Shown: piece after piece, positions 32,600 through 43,414 of the stretch
Layout: each line of letters starts with the position of its first letter
How positions within the stretch are numbered: position 1 is the first letter of the stretch
NCBI GenBank assembly: GCA_030844895.1
Contig: CM061231.1
Span: 4,284,001 to 4,348,000 of the forward strand
Direction: 5' to 3'
DNA from: Ambrosia x helenae
Lineage: Eukaryota; Streptophyta; Magnoliopsida; Asterales; Asteraceae
Length of the DNA stretch: 64,000 bases
Translations under genes and position numbers: made by a program
Notes under the pieces: model-generated
What the model was told of the DNA's origin: nothing
Databases searched by the model: none
Seen by the model: the letters and a program-made list of their open reading frames with translations, nothing else

Positions 32600-34763
32600 A
32601 TATCAATTTAATTAGAGATACGAGGATGGTATGATGATAAGGTTAATACAGACCTTTTTACTGTGATTATGTTGAATGATATGCTGATAGAGTTAGGTTA
32701 TTCAGAAGATGATATAGTAACATACCATTTTAAAGTACTTGGAGAAGAAGACCTGGATTTGGGCTTAAGACCATTAGGAAATGATGAAGATGTTCATCGT
32801 CTGATAGGTTATGCTGAAAAACTAAAGTATTGGAGGTATATGTTGAGCACATAAGAACGTATCCTAAGGAAAGTGATGATTTAGATGCAACGGAGGTTAC
32901 ACAAGAGCCTAGATTGGTTGAGGGCTTAGTTATGCGCAGTAGTGAGGAATCTTATGAGAGCAGTGCGAATGAGGAAAGTGATGAGGGCAGTGAGAATGAG
33001 GGCAGTAAACATGATAGTGAGGTTGGTGATGATCCAGATTACATGGTTGATGAAGATAATATTGTGGAAGATTACAATGTAGATGACATGGAAGAATTTA
33101 GAGTAATGGTTGATTTTGAAGGTAAGGAACATGTTGAAAATAATGAAAGGGATTATGAAGATGCTCCTGAAAATGAAGTCGATGGTGATGAGTTTGATAG
33201 TCCATCAGAGTCTGATGATACCCCATTGGAAGGTGTTATTAGGAAAATTAGAAAGCAGAAAAAAGGCCCAATTGTCTATGGAAGACCCATTTTATTTGAT
33301 CCAATAATTTTCTAATAAATAGTGTATAACTGATCTGGCCAAAGCACATGCTGTACACACAAGGAGACAATTGCTTATTTCAAAAAATGATAATTCTAGA
33401 TTTAGGGTGGTGTGTATGGGTGGGAATCTTACACTAGGTGGTGATGATATTAAAGGAGATGGGACAAGTGTTGGTGAGACTTTATCAAAGGGAAAAGGTA
33501 AAGGAAAAGCACATGGTGAGGCCAGCAAGGGTAAATCAGTAAACTCACCACCCAAAATACCTAAACAAAAAAAGAAGTATCCTAAACCCCTATGTCCCTA
33601 GACATTGCATGTTTCTAACAACTGTAAAAGTGGAGTTTGGAGAGTTAAAACCTACAATAAGGAACATACATGTTTGCAAATAAGGGTGGTTAATTTTTGC
33701 ATTGTCACTTAGTTGGCTAAGTAGATTGAACCTACTCTTAGAACCAACCCAGTTTGAACTGTTTCAGCTCTTCAAGAGGAAATGCAGAAGAAATATCAGG
33801 TACTAATAACAATTCATCAAATTTTTAGGGCTAAGATGGCAACTGCAAAAATTCAAGGAGACTATGAAGCTCAATATCAGAAACTAATGAACTATGGTGA
33901 AGAGCTTCTTAGATCTAATCCATGAACCACATTCAAGATAAATGTCGAACCTTTGTGTAACCCAAACAGTCCAACAAGGCAATTTAGGATGATATATATG
34001 CCTAGGTTCATTGAAGAGGGGGTGGAAGGCAGGTATGAGAGATCTGTTGGGGCTAGATGGCTGCTTGCCCTTTCCTAGGCAAATTTTGATAGCAGCTGGA
34101 GTAGATAGTAATAATGGAATCTACCTTGTTACTTATTCTTTAGTTGAAAGTGAAACCACTGCCAGTTGGACTTGGTTCTTAGAGTTAATAAAGGATGACT
34201 TAGATCTTAACCAGAACAACACCTTCACCTTTATAAGCGACACGTAAAAGGTACATGTTTTTGTTTAATTGTTTATTATTTTAACATAATGATTTTAGTT
34301 TTGGTTAACTTCATTAATTAGTTAAATGTTCTTGTTTAGGGAATAATACCTGCAATATCCAAGGTTTATCCGTATGCTGAATGGGATAGGTGATGGTATT
34401 CCAGAGAAGTATGTGAATAAAGCTTATTGGTTGGAGACCTGGAAGAATGTGTATGTGAATACCATAGAACCTATCAATGGCATGGACATGTGGCCAAAAT
34501 CTAGGTGCCCAACTACCTTAGTCTCTCCAAAACACCACAAGCAAGCTGGGAGACCAAAGAAAAAGAGGAAGAATTCTGCTGTGGAGCTTCAAGAGTTGAG
34601 ACAAAGTGTTGAAATAGGTTCAAAGATGCCAAGGAAGGCAAATTCATTGATTTGCAGCAAATGCAAAGGTAAGGGACACAATAAGAGGACATATTTATCT
34701 ACTGGACCATCAAGTGTTGCTAGAAATTCAGGTGGTGCTGGATCATCAGGTGTTGCTGTGTAG
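32600..34763 (+). pseudogene. MuDR-type (Mutator-like) transposase pseudogene
   Basis: Relic of a MULE transposase. In order: an N-terminal PB1-like part (32663-32860, ending VEVYVEHI), a long acidic region of E/D/S (32890-33200), and the MuDR DNA-binding segment (CPXTLHVSNNCKSGVWRVKT to HTC, 33595-33680, with a stop inside). Then come VSALQEEMQKKYQ (33760), the transposase core KRGWKAGMRDLLGLDG, ILIAAGVDSNNGIYLVTYSL and SWTWFLELIKDDLDL (34011-34230), a short AISKVYPYAE piece (34350), and the C-terminal tail WLETWKNVY to CPTTL, basic GRPKKKRK and the zinc knuckle CSKCKGKGHNKRTY (34425-34700). There are several stops and frame changes. Between YPYAE and the tail the middle of the protein, including the SWIM zinc finger, is deleted. 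The last zinc-knuckle cysteine is replaced by Y. Confidence 0.9.
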
Positions 34764-36168
34764 GATGTTATGGTTGGTTGGGTGGTTGGGTGCATTTTGG
34801 TAGTTTGGTAGGTATTATGAGCTGTTTTGTTATGTTATGATATGTATTAAACTTTGGTAGTTTGGTGGTAATTATGGTTATTTTGTTAAGGTTATGGCAT
34901 GTATTAAACAATGTTAGTTGTCAGTTTGGATGGTTAAACTATGTATGCCCAATGCAGTTTTTTGATGGTTAAAATGTTATGTATCTGACCCATTTTGGGG
35001 AACAACTGTGTTGACCCATTTGTTGATTGCATATTGTAACATCCTGAAAATTCTCCAAGTAATTATTTAGAATAATCGACTTCCCGGCGTCCCTCAAATG
35101 GACCCGTCAATGGGTTTTGACGCATAGACGTTATTTGATGGGTTGCATAAGAAGTTCAACGTTTAATTCATGATTTATATGAATCGAAAGGATCAAATTT
35201 CAATTTATGTAAGTTGGTTTTAGGCAACTTTGAGAACAAGTCATCTTAAAGTGATATTACAGGGTCTTTACGTAACATTATATTAGATGATTAAGGTCTT
35301 AAGTGTAACTATGAGGATAGTGCACCTAGAGGAATAGCTAAAGGACCAAGGTAGTAAATAGGTGATCACCCTCACCGATTTAAACCCTACTGCCGTTATC
35401 ATATGACGAACCTTCACACCCATGGCATATGATCATTAGTAGCGAAAGTAACTAAGGCTCCATCTCCTTCTCAAACCCAATCCGGCTTTCAAGATCCTTC
35501 CGTTGGTCACTGGTAAAGCTTGGTCTCGAAGCTGTGAATCCTTTCACACCAGGTTTCTAAGGCATCTCCAGGTCGTTTTTAATGCTTGTTTTCGACGCTT
35601 TCTCATCGCACAATCCAGGTATGCTCTTTTTATTAAGTATATGGACAGGTTGTTCTATTTGGATGCCTGACGAACCGTGTCGGGTATGCGATCCTGCTTA
35701 AGGTTTGGTGTAGTAATGTCAACTAACTGATGGAGATGATTGTCTTTACATATGGTGATGATGAAGGGTTAGAAATTTAAGTTATGATAACAAAAATAAA
35801 TAAATAAGATGATGGGTTTGGCTCACGCATGGCATCTATTGAGTTTGAAAAAAAATGGTAGACTTTATGATGCAAGAAATGGATTAATATGAACTTAATG
35901 TTTTAAGCTTAAAAAAAGGTTTTGCATGCATGTGGAAATGTTGTTGGAATTGATAGATATGCAATCGGATTGTTTGAGAGTAAACGGTTTATTTTTGAAG
36001 GGAAAGAGAGAGAGGGAAGTTTGAAAGTTAGTTAATAAACGTAAACTTTCATATATAATAAATGTATAATCAGGACCCTATATATACATGATCAACCGGT
36101 GTGTCCCTAGAATGATAATATAACTATCCATAACTAATATTGAATCGGTATGTGACATAACCGATCAT
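34764..36168. other. No gene; possible LTR start near 35034
   Basis: The sequence TGTAACATCCTGAAAATTC near 35034 resembles the first bases of LTRs in this window. The text to about 35640 has an LTR-like leader. No right end, primer site or target duplication was found, so this is only a suspicion. Confidence 0.3.
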
Positions 36169-36256
36169 GTAACACCCCGTCTCTAATATCATCCAATATT
36201 GTCTGCTTTGCCCATTATAAGCTCACGATTTTGTTTTTGGTTACCTATAGGAAGAA

Positions 36257-36318
36257 TTCCCAGGAGGTCACCCATCCTAGTACTACTACCACCTGAGCAC
36301 GCTTAACAATGGAGTTTT
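36257..36318 (-). repeat. 5S rRNA-like segment in the left Cassandra LTR
   Basis: The complement of CAGGAGGTCACCCATCCTAG and the GCACGCTTAAC that follows matches the 3' part of plant 5S rRNA, including the polymerase III internal-control region. It is part of a retrotransposon LTR and not a functional 5S gene. Confidence 0.85.
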
Positions 36319-36609
36319 CATGTCTTCCACAGCCAACTAAGCCTAAAACGCGTTGGTTATTTAAGAGGCAAGACATTACTTATGAACCAAGGATCTCTCC
36401 TGGCCACGACCGATGTGGAATTTTCCTAGGGTGTCACATTCACCCCGTGTTAGAGTCTCATCGTCCCTGATGAGGTTTTACCCACTATCCCGAGCGGCAC
36501 AGGAGTGGCTCTGATACCATCTGTAACACCTCGCCTCTAATATCATCCAATATTGTCCGCTTTGCCCATTATAAGCTCACGGTTTTGTTTTTGGTTACCC
36601 AGGGGTAGA

Positions 36610-36668
36610 CTTCCCAAGAGGTTACCCATCCTAGTACTACTACCACCTAAGCACGCTTAACTATGGAG
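36610..36668 (-). repeat. 5S rRNA-like segment in the right Cassandra LTR
   Basis: Second copy of the 5S-like segment, with small differences (CAAGAGGTTACCCATCCTAG), in the right LTR. Confidence 0.85.
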
Positions 36669-36770
36669 TTTTCATGTGCTCCACAACCAACTAAGTCCAA
36701 AACGCGTTGGTGATTTAAGAGGCAAGGCATTAATTATGAACCAAGGATCTCTCCTGGCGACGGCCGATGT

Positions 36771-37486
36771 GGGTCTGGTGTCTTGTGGATTAATGCAATG
36801 AATGGGTTAGTATAGGAGGTGAACCTAGTTAAGGGAAGGACCCCATCATGCCCTAACTGTGCACGAAACATGACACCCCTCTTTTTGCATAGTCTTCATA
36901 CTTTTAATCATTACTGGTGTTTGATTTAGTGTCATAGAAGAACATAACACCCAAATGTAAGGTAAATTGGCGATTGCGGTCCGAAACATAATCACGAATT
37001 TACATGTACAATGAGGTGGTGTGGAATTCTATTAGGGTTTAGGGAGAGATTTTCAGTACGTTTTCAAGGTATCAAATGTGTGGCGGGTTCGCTGCGGTAC
37101 ACCGTATATATAAACACTGATGGTGCATCGGGAATGAGACTGGAAGTTAAACCAAGAACAAGCCCTAGTTAGTCTTTAGTGTAAGGTATTAGTTTTAAAC
37201 CTAAACTTTAAATATCATCTTAACTTCAACTCCTATCCCTTGAGTCTTGTGTTAGGCTTTGCGAAATTCTTAGCGTCCTTTCTAAATCTTGAGTGTTCAT
37301 TTCTAATGGAAGCAGTTAACTTTTAAACCTCTAAAAATTCCTGCAACTTTCGTTAGAGAATCCTTGATTATCCTCAACCGTTTCTTCTTCTTAAACCCTA
37401 AAAATATTTTAACTTTTGCACAATTCAATTTAAATTGTTTTCCCGTAAATAAATTTCGAAACGAAATTTTCTAAAGTAGGGGAGAC
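36771..37486 (+). mobile_element. 3' part of the interior of a non-coding LTR element
   Basis: This stretch matches, in the opposite orientation, the interior of the array at 52225-52990. Shared blocks include CATAACACCCAA-TGTAAGG, TGCGGTCCG, TGTGGAATTCTATT-like and GCTGCGGTACACC-TATATATAA. It ends in the polypurine tract CTAAAGTAGGGGAGAC (37471-37486) just before an LTR start. Like the array interior it encodes no gag or pol. Confidence 0.7.
37473..37486 (+). promoter_or_regulatory. Polypurine tract next to a 3' LTR
   Basis: AAAGTAGGGGAGAC directly precedes TGTGACATC, where plus-strand DNA synthesis would be primed. The same motif occurs inverted at 52225 and 57391. Confidence 0.75.
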
Positions 37487-39489
37487 TGTGACATCTGTCA
37501 CCCTCGTCTTTCATCAAGTTGTCATTTATAGTCACTATACTTTCCATCGTTTTCAAATTTAATGAAAATTGAATTTCATTCAATCATTATATTTTTACTT
37601 GGAAATCCCTACCATGTAACCGAACATGTATATAGAAACAGTAATTAAATGTAATACATCTTAGAAATTGTAAACTTTGTTCTATTTAAAAGATTATATT
37701 AATCTTGTTTAAACATTAAAGTTTATAAAAGTTAGAAATTTCATAAAAGTTTAAGGTTTTTAAGTTAGTATGAGATTTGTAAAGAAAATTATAACGTTCA
37801 ACCATAATATATGCAATTTAAAACACAAGGGACTATTTTTGCCAAGTTTGAAAAGATTCAAACATTTTTTTCCCTCAGCTCGTTTTTCCGGCAAGAGATT
37901 TCCGGCCGACGACTACTTATTTCGGCCAACCTCAAATTCTCAAAACTCAACATTCAATGGCCTTTTCCTCGATTTTATTTTTTCTTTGACTATCTCCATC
38001 ATTGTCGATCCGTTACAATAGAGTTTATTCGCATTAAGCAGGTTATAATTGTGTTTTAATCGGGTTTTTTTTATGTAAAACCGTCAACATTAAAGCCTAA
38101 TCAAATGGTGGTATTTTTTGATCAATCCTATAAATAGACAATCTCCAATCATTTTCCAACCTTCGCTCATCATAAACCACATCAAAATGTTCTAAAGCGT
38201 GACCAGAGGTTGTTATTTTTCGGTTCCACGATCGTAACTATCCTTCTTCATTTTGTCGATTCAAAATCATATTGTAAGTACAATTAATTGTTAGCGTAGC
38301 CTCTGTTTGATCTTAAGGGTAAAAGCCCTATCGTTTTTATGTTAAATCTATTGTAATCGGATTTAATTGTGGGATCTAGGATTAGGGTTCTTGGCTAGGA
38401 TAATTGGGGAAGATGATGAACATTACTTGGTTGTTAAATATTATTTCGTTTCAAATAAATCATCAAATCAGGCTTATGATTGAGTGGTTTGGAGTGTGTG
38501 TTGTTAACTAAAGAACCCGATTTCGAGTCCCTGAACCCACGGGTTCTCTGTGTTTTTTTAAAACCTTATATTGAAATAGTTATTCAGTATTTTTATATGT
38601 AAATATACATAGAAAGCTTAGAATATTCATAATAATTCCATTTTTTTCACAAAATATCAAAATTTAGGTGTAGCATCTTGACACCATAAATAAAATTTCC
38701 ACACTTTTATTTTATGGAAAATATTTTATTTTCATATTCTTATTGATTTAATTTGTTTGAATCATATTTAATTGATTAAAAGTTCACTTTAAATGATTTT
38801 AGTACCAAAATTTATGTAGAATTATTTTTAAACATCATAAACTTAACCCTAATTTATTGGACCATAAATCTTTAATTGTTATAGATTTTTCTATTTTTAA
38901 TCATTTAAAGACATTTAAAATTTAATAAATCAGTTTTAAATACAAGTAAAATGATAAAAATTGCGGAATAATTATTTTAGTCATTTAGTGATATTCAGAT
39001 TACTAAATCATATTCATATACTTTTATCATATAACTTTGAGATACAAATTTAATATTATTTGAATTCTTCGCAAAAATGTTGATTCCCCAAATCCTTAGA
39101 ACCCTAGCTATCATAGACTTCTAAGACGTCCCTCTTATTAGTATTCTTATACGTTTTAGGTTGAATTCCTCGGAATTCCCATTCCTTAGCTAACGACAGC
39201 TTAAGTTGGGTTTTGATAGCTTTCGTAAACTATGACTATACTTATCCCCTTTTTCATTTTTACACTTTTGGGGTGCATCATGTACACATATACAAACTTA
39301 CACATATTTTTTTATACGTTTACAATTTATATACGTGTCTTGTTATCTTTGTGCTTTATGCTAGACTTAAGCGTAGTTTACTTATTTTGTTTGCTCGAAA
39401 TCGTTGTCTAGACTTAACTAAAGTTAAGGTGCTCAAATGAACAAATGCTCAAATGCTCAAAATCGTTATCTAGACTTAACTACAGTTAA
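37487..39489 (+). mobile_element. LTR, left part (right end not found)
   Basis: Begins TGTGACATCTGTCACC right after the polypurine tract. It contains LTR-type landmarks parallel to the solo LTR that follows, for example CTTTTGGGGTGCATCATG near 39265. It runs into a TTAAGGTGCTCAAATG repeat and is then interrupted by the solo LTR at 39490. Its own right end was not recognised. Confidence 0.6.
39360..39489 (+). repeat. Tandem repeat GTTAAGGTGCTCAAATG..., left part
   Basis: Units of about 75 bp containing CTAGACTTAACTA-AGTTAA, GGTGCTCAAATG and CTCGAAATCGTT words. The array continues after the solo LTR at 42102-42200, so the LTR inserted into it. Confidence 0.7.
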
Positions 39490-39597
39490 TGTAACATCAC
39501 AAAATTTTTCCCCCAAATTTTTATATAAACGCCCTTATTTTTGTTACATTTTATACAAATGTGGCAAAGTCTTTATTTTCCTCATTCACAACCTATA

Positions 39598-39632
39598 CAT
39601 ATATATATATATATATATATATGTGTGTATAA

Positions 39633-39663
<31 letters not shown>

Positions 39664-39665
39664 TA
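39598..39665. repeat. (TA)n and (AAT)n microsatellites
   Basis: About 11 TA units, a short TG run and then AAT units inside the solo LTR. Confidence 0.9.
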
Positions 39666-39867
39666 TAAATCAGATTTTTAGAATGTTAAAGGTTATTTTT
39701 TTTCCAAACACTACACTTCATGAACCCAAGTCCAACCAAATAAAACCCCCCCTCTTTTCTGAAGCCCAAACTCTGGAATCCCAAGACCTCGGCCCAACCC
39801 CCATCACCCCTCCCTTGGTCCAGCCCACTGCCCCCCACTCACAAACCTGTTGTAAAAAAAATGTTGT

Positions 39868-39940
39868 TTCCCCCGAGTATCGAACCCGAGTCAATCCCAA
39901 ACACACACAAGCACCAAACCAGCTAAGCTATGTTGATCAC
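39868..39940 (-). mobile_element. tRNA-like SINE fragment
   Basis: On the minus strand AGCTTAGCTGGTTTGGTGC resembles a polymerase III A box, and GGGTTCGATACTC a B box, about 30 bases apart. It has the layout of a tRNA-derived SINE head without a defined tail or duplication. Confidence 0.5.
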
Positions 39941-40559
39941 TTGTTCTATATCCAACCCTTAATTTATAAAACCCCTCCTTAAAAGCTGTTACTGCTCGCT
40001 GCTTGCAAACAGACGCGTGAACAGCTACCTTCCCTTGATTGGCTTTAATTTTGAACACAATTTATGGAAATATTTGACTGAATTCTTTTCGTGACATGTA
40101 AGTGACTGTATATACGCGTAATATACATAATACTCGGCCAAAACATTCCAATAATATACCAATCATACGCGTATATGTTAAAACGGGTCAAACCTTAATC
40201 AATGATTACCAAAACGAACACCAATTCATTATACTATAAATTGAACTCTTCTGGACTCACTAAAATCGCCGAACAACCCTTCCCAATCTCCAATTCCTCA
40301 TAAGAATTCTCTGTTCTTGGCAATTGATCGTGTTTGTTGACTTCGAAGTTGACCCATCAAATCAGTATTGAAACGAAATTGTAAGTATAATTTTTGATGT
40401 GGGAATTGTTAATCGGAACCTACACAGCGTTTACCCTATGCTTAATTAGATTAACATTGGGTAAATCGTTCGATTGGGAAATCTAGGGTTCGTGGGTATG
40501 AATTTGGGGATGAAACTGTTTTCACATAATGTATTTATTTTTATTAAAACGGGGATTAT

Positions 40560-40641
40560 CACAACCACAGGCCTAGGCCAAGTGGTTGTGACAAGGTGCT
40601 TATAACTGTGGCCAGCCGGGTTCGAGTCCCAGCATGGACAC
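40560..40641 (+). mobile_element. tRNA-like SINE fragment
   Basis: TAGGCCAAGTGGTTGTGAC (A-box-like) and GGGTTCGAGTCCC (B box) are about 35 bases apart, ending CATGGACACCCCC plus a short T run. A tRNA cloverleaf is not convincing, so I read this as a SINE head. Confidence 0.5.
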
Positions 40642-42101
40642 CCCCTTTTTCCATTTATTTTACAAACCATTTTATATATATATATTATACATTAAATCTT
40701 GTAAATTCATTTTTAAATATTAAAACCTTTTTATAAATTCTAAAAAAATTATATTTATCAAATCTGATGTAAAAGATTTATTTACAATTTTTAGTTTTCA
40801 AAAATTTATTTATTTAATATATATAATAAATAAATCAAGTCTATTCTATTTTATTTATAAAAATCTATAAAAATATCAAAACGATCTTATTAATTTCCAC
40901 AAAAATTATTCTAAGTTTATATAACAATTTTAACCAATTTTTGTTAGTTTTAATCGTAATTAAATCATAATAAATTCAATTTTTATTATTTTTGCACCAA
41001 AATTTTATACAAATTATTTCTGATCATTTAGAACAGAAATATAATTTTTAACTAATAATTCTTCAATTTTAGTATTTTTAAATATTAAAGTTAAAGTTTG
41101 ACAATTTGTAATAAATAGATTTTAAAAATCTATTTTAAGGAAAATAATTTTATAAAAATTATTTTTATCCTTTAAACAACATTCTTGTGAACATCTTAAA
41201 TTTAAATTTCATAAAAAGAGTTTTGGTCATTTATTTACTAAATTTCTCTCAATTGGCGAATATTTTTAATATTAATCAAACGAGCAATTATCCCCAATTC
41301 GAAGCCCTAGAAACTTATACATTTGTAGACTTGATAGACTTAGACATATTTATTACCTCATTTTAGGGTGATACTTGATACATTTGGTCAACACATTTCT
41401 CAACAGATATAACATTTTACCAAGGTGAGTTTTACATAGCCCCTTTTCTATTTATCACCATTTTTGGGGTGAAACATGTTACAACATCATTTATGCAATT
41501 CAATCATCAATGTGTCTATGTGTTTTATATGTTGCATTATGTCTTGAGCATGATTAGAGTAAGCACCATTCTAGCATAATCATTAACTCCGTACAAGCCG
41601 CGGTAAACATTGATAGATCTATTGGACTGACAATCCCACCCGGATACGTGCCTCCTACAAAGGTAGCGTGGGTGTTTGTTATCGTATAACATATTCAAGT
41701 GGACCATGAGCGTATGGTATGTATCATATTATAACAGTCATCAGGGTTGATTATGCACTCGATTTATTTCTAGTATGTTCTCACATATGGACTAGATTGA
41801 CATGACACATGAATTGCACAACATTTTTATTCAATCATCAAAAACCTATGTAATTCTCACCAACTTTTGTTGACCCAAAACATTTTCAACTTAACATGTT
41901 TCAGGTTCTATTTGCTTGAAGATTTGAATTTGATGCTTGAAGATATGTGTATAGTTTTATTCAAATTTGATGTACAAATTCTAGAACAAGTGTATGTAAT
42001 CCATTTAAATTATTTAATGGAATTTATTATTCACCATGAGCTACTGAACAATCATCAATACGTGACATCCCGATGTTTCCGCCATCGGTTGGGGTGTTAC
42101 A

Positions 42102-42200
42102 GTTAAGGTGCTCAAATGAACAAATGCTCGAAATCCTTATGTAGACTTAACTTTGGTTAAGGTGCTCAAATGCTCGAATGATCAAATGCTCAGATAGACG
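42102..42200 (+). repeat. Tandem repeat GTTAAGGTGCTCAAATG..., right part
   Basis: Continuation of the tandem repeat split by the solo LTR. Two units, then drifting copies of GCTCGAATGATCAAATGCTC. Confidence 0.7.
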
Positions 42201-42700
42201 TAACACATGTTACGGTACTCAAATCATTTTGAAACTTGTAAGGATTCTTTGTGTTATCAGGTCTCTAGACATATCACGTAGTTCCCAATATGTTCCTAGG
42301 TGTCAAACCATGTTCTGGGATCTTAAAATATACTTACAGCAACAAAACACACGATTAGACATTAAAACACGCGTTTAGGAAACAAACAGGCAATTAGGAA
42401 ATCATACAGGCAATTAGGATTTCTAATCGCCCCTAACTCCGGCGAGTAGGCTTCTAATCATCTCTAACTCAGGCGAGTAGAAATCCTACTCGCCCCTTGC
42501 AGCCCAGGAGGTTCTTTTCGCGCGTTTAACCCTCCAAATCAGATCCGAAACATGTAAAAACACCCAACATCAATCCAAAATCATCAAGCAACATATTCTA
42601 AATGAAAACCCCCAATTTATTGAAATAAATCGAATATATAATGAAAACATAGCATGAAAACATAATTGAAAGTAGTATTAACATAAAAAGAGAGGCTTGT
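42201..42700. other. No gene; LTR-like remnant
   Basis: Contains a direct repeat of CTAACTC-GGCGAGTAG (42431-42481) with the inverse CTACTCGCC (42486). It may be part of a U3-like region. No ends were found. Confidence 0.3.
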
Positions 42701-43414
42701 TTAATAACAATTGGAGTGTTCTGGAACGGAACTAAGACTAACCAAAGTGATTTGAATTTACCATTGAGTTTAGAAACATGCTTTGACCTAATAGGTGGAA
42801 ATACTCTCGCCGAAATTTTTGGTTAACGGTATTCACCCTTCCAGTTACTACATGTTTCTTGTCATTAGTAAATTTGAGACTTTGGCGAGATTTAAAAAAA
42901 ATATCAAGGATTGAAACTTGTCGCTAAGTTGCGGATTTCACTCCTATCTTAGCGAGGTCGTTTCTTGAGTGTGGTTTGTACACTTTGCCCAATGTGGTAA
43001 GAAAATTAATTCTAACCTTCAATTGGTAAGTGTCCACTAGAACGAGAATTGTGAAATTTCCACCAAGGTGAGGATATCACTCCTATCTTGGTGTAGTTTC
43101 AAAAAAAAAAAAAAAAAAAAAAAACACACAAAGAATTTATGCGGATTGAAAGTTATCACCAAAGTGAGGGTTTCACACCTATTTCGATTATTTCCTTTCG
43201 TTTGTGGTATACGAGCGTCTTCGAGTGTAGAATGATCCACCAAATAGGTAGGTAAAAAATTTTTTAAGACCAAAGGAATAAAGTAGAAGCAAGATAGGGA
43301 GAACAAGTATATTAAGCATGATAAAAGGATTGGTCAAAAAGGTACTTAACTATAGTCTAGGTCAAACATGGCAATTTCTCCTAATTCCCTATAGTCATGG
43401 CTCTAATACCAATC
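42701..43414 (-). mobile_element. Leader/interior of a second non-coding LTR element
   Basis: Region downstream (minus strand) of the primer-binding site of the LTR at 43415. It contains at least two hairpins with the conserved loop word GGATWTCACTCCTATC: 42921-42955 (stem TCGCTAAG/CTTAGCGA) and 43061-43093 (stem CACCAAG/CTTGGTG). They match the hairpins in the array leader. A third, 43156-43190, has lost its pairing. A 25-A run lies at 43099-43123. No gag or pol is present. Confidence 0.65.
43400..43412 (-). promoter_or_regulatory. Primer-binding site (variant)
   Basis: The minus strand reads TTGGTATTAGAGC, one base different from the initiator tRNA-Met site TGGTATCAGAGC, two bases inside the LTR end. 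Confidence 0.7.

Larger units (their letters stand above)
36169..36770 (-). mobile_element. Cassandra-type TRIM retrotransposon carrying 5S rRNA-like sequence
   Basis: Two direct LTRs (36169-36438 and 36522 to about 36770) flank an 83-bp non-coding interior (36439-36521). On the minus strand the interior begins with GATGGTATCAGAGCCACT, a primer-binding site for initiator tRNA-Met. Each LTR contains, on the minus strand, GTACTAGGATGGGTGACCTC and GTTAAGCGTGCT, which belong to the 3' half of 5S rRNA and define Cassandra elements. The family is non-autonomous with no genes. The right LTR (5' LTR on this strand) lacks its last bases (CTAGGGTGTCACA), so the copy is truncated there and no target duplication can be read. 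Confidence 0.88.
39490..42101 (+). mobile_element. Solo LTR (2.6 kb) with 5-bp target duplication
   Basis: Starts TGTAACATCACAAAATT and ends ATCGGTTGGGGTGTTACA. The perfect 5-bp duplication GTTAA flanks it at 39485-39489 and 42102-42106. No primer-binding site, polypurine tract or second LTR is attached, so it is a solo LTR left by recombination between two LTRs. A TATA box (TATAAA, 40235-40240) precedes a leader-like region. Two tRNA-like SINE pieces lie inside. Confidence 0.88.

Noticed and set aside
36257..36668. 5S rRNA genes
   Set aside because: Only the 3' part of 5S is present, inside LTRs with a primer-binding site between them. This is a Cassandra element.
39868..40641. Functional tRNA genes
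   Set aside because: A and B boxes are present, but no full cloverleaf with matching acceptor stem could be drawn. SINE heads fit better.
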